A stretch of DNA of 64,000 nt from Chamaecyparis obtusa (taxonomy: Eukaryota > Streptophyta > Pinopsida > Cupressales > Cupressaceae), in NCBI GenBank assembly GCA_027943335.1, contig BSBK01001870.1, forward strand, positions 62,001 to 126,000. The letters run 5' to 3'. Positions 10,805 through 22,837 of the stretch are shown here, piece after piece. The notes under the pieces are model-generated. The model searched no databases and was not told where the DNA came from. It saw only the letters and a program-made list of their open reading frames with translations. The position numbers and the translations under genes are program-made. The first letter of the stretch is position 1. The number at the start of each line of letters is the position of its first letter.

Positions 10805-12030
10805 TGTAATACCCCAAAAATGGGCTATATGTTCATTAATCTCCTATATCAACAAATCATATGAAATCGACATCAAAGTCCTAATCTAAGGCACATCTAA
10901 ACATCATCGAGTCATAATTGATTATCTTAAATTCTACATCGGGGAATATTCCTAGTAATATTCCTAATCATCATAATTATCTTTAATTTTATAATTATTT
11001 GGCAATAAATCACATTTATCCTAAAGTTTGATTAATTGAATATTTTCATATTTAATTAATTAGATTTAATATCTTGCCACTTAATTGTTTAATTAAATTT
11101 AATTCTATCTATTATTAATTGTATTATTTAATTTTGACAATAAATCCAATATCCTATGAATAATTGATTAAATTTTTCTTTAATTAATTAAAGCAAGTTG
11201 TCATTATTTAATAATATAGTTTTTAATAAAAGTTTGATTAAATAATTGATTAACCCATAAATCAATTGTTTTATTTTTAAAAGCAGTTAAGTTGGAAATA
11301 AATCACTTTATTATTAAATTAATTCATAATTAAAACATGCACAATCAAGAAAAGAAGACAACTATCAATTATCAATTAAAGCTAAACTCTATTTTGAGTT
11401 AAAACTTAGCTTTTGCATATTTTTGTGAGTTAATTATCCTTTATTTAAAAATAACTCAAAAATCAACCTGAGTTATTTGAGTGATTTATGGCTTTTTTTC
11501 ATGCACCTCCAAAGCCTTGGATTTCTATAAAAACAAGGTTCATCTCTTCATAATTCATCTCTCAAATTTGCATCCAAGCATCTCATATTTTTGCACAATC
11601 ACGCTGGAGAATTGGAGGCTGAGGAATCAACTTGCAAATTCAAAGCTTTGTGAGATCAATTTCAATTGCATAGCTTTTATATCTTAGCATAGAATTTCAT
11701 AGTTTGTATATCATTGTTAGAATCTTCATTGTTAGATCATTTAGCATCCATAGCATATCAGTTTATCATTCTTATTGCATAGAAAATATCAAAAATATAT
11801 AATTGCATTCAATTTCATATCCATCTTTTGCATTCAAATCCTTCATTTAGGTGTCATCTAGGTCACTGATCTCGATTACAATCTGAGAACATCAATCTCG
11901 CACCTATTAGAAGGTAGTAAATTGCTTGGTTAGATTAGATTTCAATTTTGCACGATTTTGATTATCACTAACCTCTAATGTTTTACTGAAGTGTTCTGTC
12001 TACAGATCAGGTACAATTTTCACACACACA
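10805..12030 (+). mobile_element. Solo Tat LTR inside Copia-A reverse transcriptase
   Basis: 1226 bp from TGTAATACCCCAAAAATGGG to TTTTCACACACACA, the same LTR family as 21555-22815, 38127-39385, 52952-54220 and 58549-59822. A perfect 5-bp target duplication GCTAC flanks it (10800-10804 and 12031-12035). The copia protein frame reads FKARLVA on one side and VARGFSQ on the other, so the insertion point is exact. A lone LTR is the usual outcome of recombination between the two LTRs of a full element. Confidence 0.95.
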
Positions 12031-12305
12031 GCTACTAGTCTAGCTTTAAACTTACTAATATCATTATTTGCATTCAACTTAGTTTTGTATAACCATTTAC
12101 ATGAAACTAGATTTTTGCCATGAGGTAAAGTAACTAAATCCCAAGTATTATTATAAATTAAACTATCATATTCCTCTTGCATAGCAATTTTCCAGTGAGG
12201 TTGATTTTTAGCTTGAGCAAAAGTTTGAGGATCATTCGAATTAGAGAGAGAAGTCATAAGAGCATAATTGTAGTAGTTTATCCTTCTAGGTTTAAGTCCA
12301 CCCAT
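12031..12305 (-). pseudogene. Copia-A reverse transcriptase, N-terminal part
   Basis: The reading NQPHWKIAMQEEYDSLIYNN, TWDLV, CKWLYKTKLNAN, FKARLVA is the amino end of a copia reverse transcriptase. It runs straight into the solo LTR; the protein continues on the other side at 10804. Between this piece and the integrase lies a low-complexity stretch rich in Asp, Asn and Ser codons (minus strand about 12487-12306), read out of frame. Confidence 0.92.
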
Positions 12306-12522
12306 TCTAGAAATGTAATCATCACCTTCATTAAGTAAATCTTTAAATCATTTAAGATTTCTCCTAGAATTAACAAAAATATTACTAGGAGTAAATAGAT
12401 TATTACCATCATCATCATCATCACTGCTACTACTAGAAGGAACAAAATCATTAGAAGGAGTATCATTACTATGTTTATGTTCATCATTGTCCTTTTGAAG
12501 ATTTTTAGTATTATCCTTAGTG

Positions 12523-13737
12523 TTAGGAGCCTTCTATCGAAGGAACAAAAACATTAGGAGCAGAAATGTGAGCAATAGGGTTGAGAGATGGAAGTTGGTC
12601 CTCCACAAGAACTATGTTGTTGTGACTAAAATCAGAATTTGAAATTTGAGAACAGTCATGGACACCATTTTTAGGAATGCAAACATCTCGAGCTATTTGA
12701 ACTTTATTAGTAAGAGGATCAAAAACTCTATAACCTTTAGTGTTCTTAGAATAGCCAACAAATATATGAGGTGAGGATTTAGGATCTAACTTTTTCCTTT
12801 TTTGTTTAGGTGTGTGAACATAAGCAGTGGAACCAAAAATCTGTAAATGAGACAAATTGGGTTTTCTTCTTGACCAAGCTTCTTCAGGAGTTTTATTTGG
12901 TAGGGCCTTAGTAGGAGTTCTATTAAGAATATAGGTGGCACATGCCATGGCTTTAGCCAAAAATTTATAATCCATATTTCTAGCATGTAAAAAACATCTA
13001 GCCATTTCTACTATTGTTCTATGCTTCTGTTCTGCCACACCATTTTGTTCTGGTGTATAAGGAATGGTAAGCTCATGTTTGATACCAAAAGATCTTAAGT
13101 AAGAATGGAAAGCATGATTAACATATTCAGTACCATTATCAGTCCTAAGAATCTGAATTTTACAACCACTTTGTCTTTCCATAAAAACATGAAATTCAGC
13201 AAAAATATCAAGTACTTGATCTTTACTATGTAAGAAATAAATCCAAGTTCTACGAGAATAATCATCAACAAAAGTTAAAGCATATTTAGAGCCTAAAATA
13301 GAAGTATTTTACATAGGACCTAAAAGATCACTATGAATGAAAACTAACTTATTATTAGCTCTCCAAGATGATTTATGGGGAAAAGATTCTCTATGCATTT
13401 TACCACTCATATATCCATTGCAATCAAACTTAGGAGTAAACTTAGGTAGCCCATCTACCATATTTTCTTTTTGCATTAATGAGATATAATCAGAATTTAA
13501 ATGTCCTAGCCTCTCATGCCAAATGTGAAAATAAAAAATAGTGAGTAAAGAATATCTAGGAGAGGTAAATTGATAAAATTTAAAGAGATTATCATCATCC
13601 AATTTAGCATTAGCAACTATCTGATCAGTATTGGGATCAATGATATGGAAAATATTTTTATGAAACTCAACCTTATAATCTTGACATAATGGCGGAACAA
13701 AAATAAGGTTAGCTTTCAAATCAGGAACATAAAGCAC
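12523..13737 (-). pseudogene. Copia-A GAG-pre-integrase and integrase
   Basis: The GAG-pre-integrase segment MLYVPDLKANLIFV ... WHERLGHLN precedes the integrase. Acidic triad segments are visible: HSDLLGPM (first Asp), RTDNGTEYVNHAF (second Asp) and PEQNGVAEQKHRTI (Glu). The C-terminal GYSKNTKGYRVFDP block is also present. A frameshift lies between 13309 and 13182, where FVDDYSRRTWIYFL reads in another frame. One zinc-ligand cysteine of the HHCC motif appears changed (CNGYMSGK). The enzyme would insert the cDNA; it is not functional as read. Confidence 0.92.
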
Positions 13738-13835
13738 ATCATGTAATTTACCATCAGGAACAGAAACATTACCAGTTCTTTCAACTTGACATCAATAATT
13801 ATCAGCTAAAAAATAGGAATATTCATAGAATCAGG

Positions 13836-14854
13836 TCACAAAGAATCAAAGAATTCCTTATGAGATGTAACATGTTGAGATGCACCACTATCAATAATCC
13901 ATTCAAGTGGTTTAGAAGCATTAAAATAGATAGTAAAAGCAGAACCCGATTGATTTCCATTAGATTTTACATTTGAGTAGTTTTGAGAATTAGGTTGATC
14001 ATCCTTTTGTTTCTTAAAACAGTTATGTATTGAGTGACCATCTTTACCGCAATAGGTGCAATGTGGCCTATTTGAATGATTACTATTATGATAGTTATTG
14101 GAAGGCCTAGAATTGTAATGGTCATTAAATTGTTGGCCTGAGTTATTATTATTAGTATTGTTTGATCTTTGATAATTTTGGTCATTTTGATTAGTGTTAG
14201 AAGATCTATTATTATTGTGACTTTGAGAGACATATGCATGTTCATGAGTTTTAATTATACCAAATTGAATCAATTTTGCTTCCTCTTGACGCAACATATT
14301 TTGAAAGATGACATAAGTTAATTGAGATGCTAAAGAAGGAATAGCTAACTCAAAGTAAATATTTGTAATAAACTATTGGAACTGTCTAGGCAAACATTTA
14401 CGAATAATTATGTGGATTATCCTTAAATCAGAGAGAGGAAATTGTAAACCAGTTAGTAAAAATTTAATTGAATCAAACATGAGCAAGAAATCATCAATAG
14501 AGTTGAAGTCGGCATACCTGAGGTCTTCAAGTTGGTCTTGAAGCTGGATTTTTTAAGTCTTGTCTACACTATCATAGGTATCTTTTAGGATGTCCCAAGC
14601 TTGATGGGCTTCTATACAAGTAGAAATTAAGAAATAAAATTTGGGACTTAAGGAAATCCTGATTAAACCAAGTGCTTCCTCATTTTTAGTCTATCAAGTA
14701 GTTTGGTCAGCTTGAGGAGCAGAGGCTCTGGTTTTCAACTGGCATTAGTAGCAATATCTAAAATATGTCTGAATCTAAAGATGAAGGTCATGTGTGTTTT
14801 CCATGCATGATAATTTATACTAGTTAACTTAATTTCTGGCATTAGGGTGGTCAT
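13836..14854 (-). pseudogene. Copia-A gag and protease
   Basis: The likely start is the ATG at 14854, giving TTLMPEIKLTSINYHAWKTH, a typical copia gag N-terminus. The middle of gag (14790-14300) is broken by stops and frameshifts. The C-terminal part has an Asn-rich linker and one CCHC zinc knuckle (CTYCGKDGHSIHNC). The protease follows in the same frame with the catalytic DSGA box (LEWIIDSGASQHVTSH). Gag would form the particle and bind the RNA; the protease would cleave the polyprotein. Confidence 0.9.
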
Positions 14855-16707
14855 GGTTAAATACAAAGATTTAATAAAAAGAACACCTAAACTTGAGATA
14901 AATGAAAAACCCTAAATAGAACCCAAAAAAGAAACTTTTAAAGCAAGAGCACTGTGAGAGAAGCCGAAAAACTAGGCATGCAAATCAAATGCATGCAAAA
15001 CAAACTATATACACTTGCATGCAATAGCAAAAATCTATGAAAGCTTACACCAAGGAGGCATGCAAGGAAAAAACAACTACCAGAGGTAAAACTGAAACCA
15101 AGAAAACTTAAGAGTTAACAAATCTCTGTTAAGTTGTTATTGATTAACAGATAATGACAAGAATCTCTTGCATGCAAAGAGAAAGCTATACACTTAAGCA
15201 TGCAAAGAGGAGACAAAGAGAGAAAAATAAATAAATAAATTTGTTACCAATGAAAAGACAACACAATCCTGCAAAACAAATGAATTAATGAACAGATATC
15301 AGATTAAACTTACTTAAATGAACAGTGATGAACCTGCAAAGAGCCGGAGATGATTAGAAATCTAGAATAAATAATAAATAATGATTTGAATTTAACTAAA
15401 ACCCTTAGCACTTGAGCTAAAAACTATAATACCACAACTAGATTAAAAAAAATATGATGATAGAACAAAACCCTCGAACCAAAAGCTTATTACAACAACA
15501 ACAAATAAATCCTTATATACTTTGCTAAATAATTTCAAAAAAAAAAACTCTATATATAAGCATAGAAGTTTATCACTATCAAAGAATCGAGATGGACTGA
15601 AAATGAGATTAGTAGTTACTAGTCCTCCCTCTTTTGAAGAGAGGGAAGGTAAGTATATTGCACTTTTTTCTGTCAACTCTTCTCCACTGTGGAAAGGGTT
15701 TTAGCTCCCTCCCTTTATTTTGTCCACCTCACTCTTTGTTGACAATGGCCTCCTGTTTACAACTTTCAGCAGGTCAAGGGACTGAATCTACCTAACAAAG
15801 ACTAAAATTCACCAGAAAATGGTGTCTGTAGCGTAGGTGAATGCTTGGAATGTTTTCTTTAGGATGACGTGATTTTTGGTACATGTAAGGTTGTGTGAAA
15901 CTTTGAATTGTAGCTCACCAAAGGGGTCAAGATGGAGGGCTTTTTGGTACATGCATTTGGCCAATCTACTGCGCGGGCTTTGTTGATGAAATCTCTATAC
16001 TCTGCAATGTCGAAGCATGGAATCGGGTACAATACAGGTTGCGAAGGGCATGAACTAGAAGCAAGTATGTGAATGCGAAGGGGACAAAATAGCAGATGGC
16101 TTGGTAGTGCAAAGAAATGGGTGATGATTTCTTAGAAATAAGAGCCAAGTCGCTAATAAGTAAAAATATTAATGTTAGAATGAGCAGAACAAAAAAATGC
16201 ATGAAGAGCAGATATGTAAAAAAAGACCGAACCAGAAAAGAACTAAAATTAGAAAGAGCTAAATGATAAGGAGAAAGAAACACAAGCTACTGAAATGATT
16301 AAGAAAAAAATGCCACATGCAACTAAAATATTCTAAAAGTATCTTATAATTTTTAAAAGTATTATAATTTTAAATTATAGTGAATGATATATTAAGAGAG
16401 ATGGGGAAAAAATTTAGAAACTAAATAAGTGAACTGAAAAATATAAACTATTCTAATATTCTATGATACTTGGATATTTTCACCAACTAAATTAGTAATG
16501 CATGAACCAAATTATATAAGATTAAAATAAATGAACTGATAAATAAACTAATTGCAAAGAACTAAAATTAGTTCACCACGATATTGCAAAGAACTAATTG
16601 AAGAACTAAAATGAGATTCAAATCTCTCTAAACAACGTCTCCAAATTTGGAGTGCACCAAGATATGGTAGCTTCTTTACCTACACACTCAAAATATGATT
16701 AAACCAA
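14855..16707 (-). other. Copia-A leader between primer site and gag
   Basis: About 1.85 kb with no recognisable domain. It is unusually long for a copia leader, so it may hide deleted or inserted sequence. Short frames at 15443-15704 and 15966-16283 look random and AT-driven. Confidence 0.5.
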
Positions 16708-16722
16708 CCTGCTCTGATACCA
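16708..16722 (-). other. Copia-A primer binding site
   Basis: The minus strand reads TGGTATCAGAGCAGG immediately after the 5' LTR. This is complementary to the 3' end of initiator tRNA-Met, the usual copia primer. Confidence 0.93.
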
Positions 16723-16919
16723 TGTTAAAATAATAACAAAATATAGAGAGACAAGAAATTGTTTAATGCAATGAGCAAGGAGTAAGAAGATTTATCATGA
16801 ATTAACACAAAACTAGGAGCATTCACCAAAGAGAAAAGCAATAGAGGAGACAATATTTTGAAGGGGGAAAAGCATAAAAAAACCCCCGTGATATAATGAA
16901 TGTGGAAAAAATGCCTAGG

Positions 16920-16967
<48 letters not shown>

Positions 16968-17266
16968 GCTCATACAATAGTGTTCAAGAAGAAGAATTAT
17001 CTCATGTGTAGAGAGAAGGAGAGCCATCTCTTTAATAGATATGTGAGGAAGGAGTTACATTGTAACTCCCATTTCTATGTATCCCACATTTCACTAGTGT
17101 GTGAGCCAAGTGTAGGATTCCTCATAAGAAGGAATATCTATTTTCCTTAATAGAGGAATTACAAATATGACATGTCCTCCCACTTGGACTAGAGGACAAA
17201 TACAATAGGATACCTTGGTTTATCCTTTAAATACATATATTACCAAGGAAAGATTAAATTCTAACA
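16723..17266 (-). repeat. Copia-A 5' LTR
   Basis: 544 bp matching 8920-9447. It includes an expanded (GA)n run of about 40 bp at 16923-16963, which accounts for most of the length difference from the other LTR. Confidence 0.93.
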
Positions 17267-17359
17267 AAAATCTGACGACCGTTATGGTCGATTTGCTGAC
17301 CAATAGGTGTCTAATAATCGACTAAACCTCATCAAAAAACAAGCAAAAATTTACTAGTG
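17267..17359. repeat. CACTA right terminus
   Basis: Contains GACGACCGTTATGGTCG-type subterminal motifs and ends AAATTTACTAGTG, the inverted counterpart of the left CACTAGTACATTT. ATA follows. Confidence 0.85.
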
Positions 17360-17362
17360 ATA

Positions 17363-18335
17363 GTATATATTAAACTCTCATGAAGTAAATTCTCCACCTC
17401 TATCTGATCTCAAACATTTTAGCTTCATTCTTGTCTTAGTATCAACCATAGCTCTAAATATCTTGAGTTTATCAAATACGTTAGATTTCTTCTTTAGAAA
17501 TGTAACCCATGTCATCCTTGAATAATCACCAATGAACAGTATGAAATATTTTTCTCCATAGTAGCTCCTAGTACTAGTAGAACCACATAAATATGTATGC
17601 ACCAAATCTAACAATCCACTTGAAGAATATGTCTTACTTTTAAAAATAGATTTATTTATCTTACCCAACAGACATTCCTTACACATTGCATTAGAAGGCT
17701 TAAATAATCTAGGAAAATCTCTCACAACATTTTTAGTTCTTATCATCACAATATTATCAAAGTTTACATGAAAAAACCCTTTGTGCCACAACTAACTTTC
17801 ATCAATTTTATAAATCAAGTATCTATTCTCTGTGCTTATATTCAAATGAAAAACATTACCTCTAGTCTTGGTACTTGATGCAATCTCATTTCCAGAATTG
17901 CACTTTTCATCCTTGAATTCTAAGTTGTAACCTTTATCAACAAGTTGTCCAACACTCAAAATATTATGCTTCAATCCTTCAACATATAATACATCACCAG
18001 TATTGTTCTTACCATCAAGTGTAATCGAACCTCTTCCTTTGATAAGAAAATGAGTATTGTCACCAAATCTAACAACACCAGCATCATACCTTTCTAATTT
18101 CCCAAATTTGTTCTTATCTCTAGTCATATGATGTGAACAACCACTATCTATTACCCACTCATCTTTTATTCCAACATGTGCAGCTAAGGCCTTTTACCCA
18201 TTCAAGAAAGTAGGATTTTCATCTCTAATAGAAATGAACGCAATCTCATCTTCACTCTTTTTAGATTCATCATAAGTTACACCTTCAACAGTAGCTAAAT
18301 AAAAATTCTTATGATACTTAGGCTGAAACTTGATA
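17363..18335 (-). pseudogene. Copia-B protease and integrase, proximal part
   Basis: From the 5' side the reading gives KYHKNFYLATVEGVTYDESK, then the protease box DEWVIDSGCSHHMTRDKNKF, then FLIKGRGSITLDGK and VLYVEGLKHNILSVGQL. GAG-pre-integrase and integrase follow: HVNFDNIV, CKECLLGKINKS, LLDLVHTYLCGSTSTRSYYG, FIGDYSRMTWVTFLKK and CLRSDRGGEFTS. The first catalytic Asp segment reads HTYLCG where HTDLCG is usual, so that residue is lost. Stops occur before KALAAH and after EFTS. The element is interrupted at 17362 by the CACTA and resumes at 585. Gag and LTRs are not seen: sequence above 18335 no longer matches. Confidence 0.92.
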
Positions 18336-19841
18336 AGTCAAGAAGGAACTCATCTCGAACTGAAAGTGACCCCCTAAAATTATGCATCAACTGAACTCTT
18401 CTTTCATGGTTTGGATATGAATGAAAATCCCCACAAAAAGGGGTTGGAACTTAATTGAATTAGAATCTAATGGCCTCAAAACTCATCTCAAGTCATAATT
18501 TACCCATGCATACCCTAAACTGAAGTATAATTATGTTGGTCTCCTTTAATGGTTTCAAAAAATAGGCCCTGAGAACCATAACTTAGAGATTGGATATCTA
18601 TGCTAAGTAGTTATTTAATCATTAGGAAGGCTCATTTTCTATCAATCTAGGACATGTATACTTGAAATGTGTCAACAAATTATATTCACTAGAGATCTAA
18701 TTATAGCCATATTATCTATGATTGAAAAGGAAATGGTATTGGAAAAAAATTACATGGAAGGAAACAACATGAATAATCAATAGAGACTACCATCTAAAAA
18801 AATGAACTCAATTGAATAACAGAAATGAAATCTATGACAAACAAACAGGAAACTTCTCTATTTTATTTGGCTGCAAGAATAGTCATAGAAAGGGATTTTC
18901 AGTGGCTACAAGAATAGTCAACAGCCAGGATGGCAACTAACTACTACATGAAAAGTAACTACTAAACACAAAGACTAGAATTATCACTAGTAGTTCCCCT
19001 TAGTGAATCTTCTTAAATATCAACTAAATACTTGAAAACTAGAATATCATCTTATTTCTTCAAAATGTTATTGCATATTATATTAGCTAAAACTATTCTT
19101 CAATAAACTAAAAACTAGAAATTAAAATAGTTTTGGTTCTAACCCCCTAAGAAGGATTATATGAACCTCATTTAAAGAAAGTAAACTCCTAAATAATATA
19201 AATTTAACTCCCAAGACAATAGGAGGACATCATTTATTGCAACATAAAATAAGGAAAGGGAGTCATACTCTGAATGAGAAACAGTCAAACTATTTATTCC
19301 ACAAAGAAAATCTAGCATAACTGATTTCCTTAGATCTATTCTACTTCAAGCATGAACATTAAATCTTCATTATTACTTCTCATGAGTTTTAGGTGGTCAG
19401 TTACTGACTTCTTCAATGTTCATCTTGTGGAATTTATCTCCAACTGGTTAGCTATTATGAACTTCCTCATTGCAAGCCTTTTGACCACTGTTATTTACTC
19501 ATATGAGCATTATGTCATCAGTATACACAAAACATTGGTATATCTATTTTACTTCAGAATAACCATTTATCTATCTACATGCAAGATTAATATGAATATT
19601 TCACATAGAAAAGGTCACATACTAGCTTCACCATTTAACCCAAAAAGGAACCATAAGGATGAGTTCATAATCACTTTAACAAGTTTAGAGAGTCAATCAA
19701 AAATTTATTATGGAAGCATCATAAACATGGTATTTAAACCTTAACGGTGTCATTAATTAGGCTCATCATTCCCCTCAATTGAATCTCCTATTGGTCATCT
19801 AGCAAGTACCAAAGTCCCCATTCTTCTTTTCCAACTAGCAC
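18336..19841. other. No recognised gene
   Basis: AT-rich DNA without identifiable domains. A 130-codon plus-strand frame (19352-19744) has no motif and poor composition. A YTDDIMLI string on the minus strand near 19520 is isolated and not supported by flanking reverse-transcriptase motifs. Confidence 0.5.
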
Positions 19842-21236
19842 CTACTCTACCATATGCTCAACTATAGTAGAAAGTATAGCTAAACCTTCCAATCCTACAT
19901 CATCTTGAGTTTGGACCTCATCCATGAACAAATCATGTTCTTCTTGGGGAAACTCTTCATATGATACTTCCTCACCCATTTCTCCTTCTAAATCATGGAA
20001 TTCCATCATAGGGTTATCCTTATGCTGTTCTAAAGAGGAAAATTGAGGACTCTCCCTAGGAGGCCTAGGAGGACAGTTAAAAATTATTATATCTTCCTCA
20101 CTTGGGTTGGTATGCACAGATTTAGGTGATTGTATTTGAATATTAACCCTAGTCTCCTTAGATGCAGATGTCTTCCTAGGCTTCTCTCATAGCCTATGAT
20201 TTCTACTCTATGGTGTCTCTTTATCTGATCTAGGGGTTTTATCTTATTTTGGTTTCTTGGAAGGTTTTTCAGTAGTGGCTATAGGTGAGCTATTTCCTTC
20301 TTTTCTTTTCCTAGGACTAGGGGTTTTCTACTCCAATTTTTTCTTGTTTAATTTTTCTCCTGAACCTTCTACTTCCTTAGTTTTTCCTTTTTCTCTTTGC
20401 ACAACATCCCTAGTTCTTATTGGGGTTTCAAGTGACTCATTAATGTTAGGTCCTGCTAATGAACTACTATCATTATTAGAAAAGGATGGATGAAATTATT
20501 TTGGCTACAAGAGACCTTATAATAGGGACTACCCTAGAGGTTGAATCACTCGAGGTAAGTTTAACAATTCCTTTCTCTATGCTAATCCTCTAGGTTAAGG
20601 GTTGACCTCTAAGTCCAATATTTTCTATTTTAAACCTTCTAATTTTAAAAAACTTATCCCATGTCATCTAAGATACATCTCTTAAAGACTTTTCTACCAG
20701 TAATTTGAAGAAGCAATGTTGGCGAAATTAGGCTTACCTTTCTAAGTCTTAGTTTCCATGTTTGATAGCAAGTTGTAGAGAACATTTGGAACATCCATCT
20801 ACCTTTCATGCCTCATGTGGCTCAACAAATTGAAATGAAAGAAGTGAAGATATTATTGTCTTCCCTCACAAGTAAGGTGTCTGATTAGATATACTGCAAT
20901 TTGAATCCTTTTCCTTGGTAAAGAGAGTCATTTATTCCTTTATTTATCTACACTTAATTGAGGGTCATGAGGTTTGGTAAATTTAGCTCTGGTAGATTGA
21001 GCATCTTTTGGTTCAGAGTAGTTTTCACCATCGACAAGAAACCCTGCTATGTCATCTATTCTTTCTTCAATCGTAATTACTTTCAATCCCTTAACCATTT
21101 CTTCATCATTTGAAAATGTTTGAGAAAATTATAATGTAATGCTTCTATTGAAGCCATTTTGCTTCAAGAATTTGTCAAACCACTTGGCTCACAAACTAGA
21201 TCCTGAAGAATCATGGTGTGAATAGCAAGATCACTT
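19842..21236 (-). pseudogene. Unrecognised decayed ORF, about 460 codons
   Basis: One main minus-strand frame can be followed through scattered stops. It starts WFDKFLKQNGFNRSITL, then MVKGLKVITIEERIDDIAGF, YLIRHLTCEGR, HFFHFNLLSHMRHER and NVLYNLLSNMETK. After a poorer middle, a Lys/Ser/Pro-rich linker leads into an acidic C-terminus ending EGLAILSTIVEHMVE at 19842. The order of a charged segment, an (I/V)T.E.I..I.G(F/L) motif and a conserved His-rich helix recalls the putative plant transposon proteins carried as extra ORFs by plant retroelements. That is a resemblance, not an identification. It abuts the LTR of the two-ORF element at 21260. No retroelement enzyme lies beside it. Confidence 0.5.
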
Positions 21237-21259
21237 CATATAGGTTGATCTCCTACCAT

Positions 21260-21554
21260 TGTGAGCATAGAAAGGTGAGTTAATCTGAGGAGAAGGGTGA
21301 ATCAGTAACCGTAAAAACTTTTATACTCAATCCTCAAGATAATATCCTTCATTAACTGACTATCATATTCATAACAACCATTCATTCATGAACATAACTA
21401 AAATGTAAAATACTTCTAATCTATCAAATAAGCATTCGTGAAACTTCATCATTTGACACAAAGATTTTGGTATTGTAGAATCCCTTGTTAGAAGGTAAAA
21501 ACTGTGGTGGGTATGAAACCCAAAAAGCTTCACTAACTGCAGTAATAAAGTTTT
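21260..21554 (-). repeat. Two-ORF element 3' LTR, outer piece
   Basis: Matches 46228-46527, for example GGGTGAATCAGTAACC, CCATTCATTCATGAACATAA and CCTTGTTAGAAGGTAAAA. It is interrupted at 21554 by the Tat element. Confidence 0.88.
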
Positions 21555-22815
21555 TGTAATACCCCAAAAATGGGCTATAGGTTCATTAACCTCCTACATC
21601 TTCAATTTGAACGAAATCGACATCAAAGTCCTAAACTAAGGCACATCTGCACATTATCGAATCCTAATTGATTATCCTAAATTCTGCATCGGGGAATATT
21701 CCTAACCAAATTCCTATTTATTCTAATTATCTTTAATTTAATTATTATTTGGCAATAAATCCTATTTATCCTAAAGTTTGATTAATTGAATATTCTGAAT
21801 ATTTAATTAATTAGATTTAATACTGCCACTTAATTATTTAATTGAATTTAATTATAATTATTCCTAAATTGTATTATTTAATTTTGACAATAAATCAAAA
21901 ATGTTATGACTAATTGATTAAATTCTTATTTAATTAATTATTGTCAATGGTCAATTTTTAATAATATAATTTTTTAATAAAGTTTGATTTAATAATTGAT
22001 TCACCCATAAATCAATTATTTTAATTCAAAAATCAGTTAAGTTGAGGATAAATCACTTTATTTATTTAATTAATTCATAATTAATTGTGCACATTCAAAG
22101 AGCAGTTAAACTTTAAATCAGGAAATCAATGCAAGTTGTTAACTTTTGGAAACTCAACATTCTATTTTGAGTTCAAAGCTGATCTAAACTTCTGATTTGA
22201 GTTAAAAAGTTCTTCTTGCATGCTTTTGCATGATTTTGTGAGTTAATTATTTCTTATTTCCTAATATCTCAAAAATCAACCTGAGTTTATCAAGAGTGAT
22301 TTATGGCTTTTCTCATGCACCTCCAAAGCCCTGGATTTCTATAAAATCAAGGCTTCAGCTCTTCTAAAACGATCCATGAAATTGCATCCTCACGCTGGTG
22401 AATTGGTGATCTAAGAATCCATCTTTGCGAATCAAAGATGGTGTGAGATTTTCATTGTTTTTGAGCACTCATATCATTTAGCATATCAATTCTTAGATTA
22501 ATTGCATATCATATAAGTTTTTCATATAGAATAGATTCATACAATTTCCTTCATCTTATTGAATAGAAAACACAAAAATATAGATTAATTTGCATTCATA
22601 TAGTTTTCATTATTTGCATTCAAATCCTTCATTTAGGTGTTGCATTGTCACTAGTCTCGGTCTGATCTGAGAGTATCATACTCGCACCTTCTAGAAGGCA
22701 GTAAATCGCCTGTTTAGTTTAGTTTCCATTTCACTGCACGATTTTGGTTTTTGCTAACCTTTAATGTTTTACTGAAGTGTTGTGTTTATAGCTAGGTACA
22801 AAATTCACACACACA
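21555..22815 (+). repeat. Tat 5' LTR
   Basis: Begins TGTAATACCCCAAAAATGGG and ends TTCACACACACA. Very similar to the 3' LTR at 38127-39385; differences by eye are a few per cent. Confidence 0.95.
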
Positions 22816-22819
22816 TTTT

Positions 22820-22837
22820 TGGCACCCACCGTGGGGC
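22820..22837 (+). other. Tat primer binding site
   Basis: TGGCACCCACCGTGGGGC lies four bases after the LTR, the position and TGG start of a tRNA 3'-end complement. I cannot say which tRNA. The deleted copy keeps the first part of it at 54225-54236. Confidence 0.75.

Larger units (their letters stand above)
8920..17266 (-). mobile_element. Copia-A LTR retrotransposon, nested in the CACTA
   Basis: Complete but inactive Ty1/copia element on the minus strand. It has LTRs at 17266-16723 (5') and 9447-8920 (3'), a tRNA-Met-type primer site, gag, protease, integrase, reverse transcriptase and RNase H in copia order, and a polypurine tract. LTR ends read TGTTAGAATTTAATC...TTTTAACA. A clear 5-bp target duplication is not visible (TTTTT left, AAAAT right). 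gag-pol carries several frameshifts and stops and a solo LTR insertion in the reverse transcriptase. Confidence 0.93.

Noticed and set aside
19352..19744. 130-codon plus-strand ORF, and a YTDDIMLI string opposite it
   Set aside because: No flanking copia or LINE motifs in order; the YxDD-like string alone is not evidence for a reverse transcriptase.
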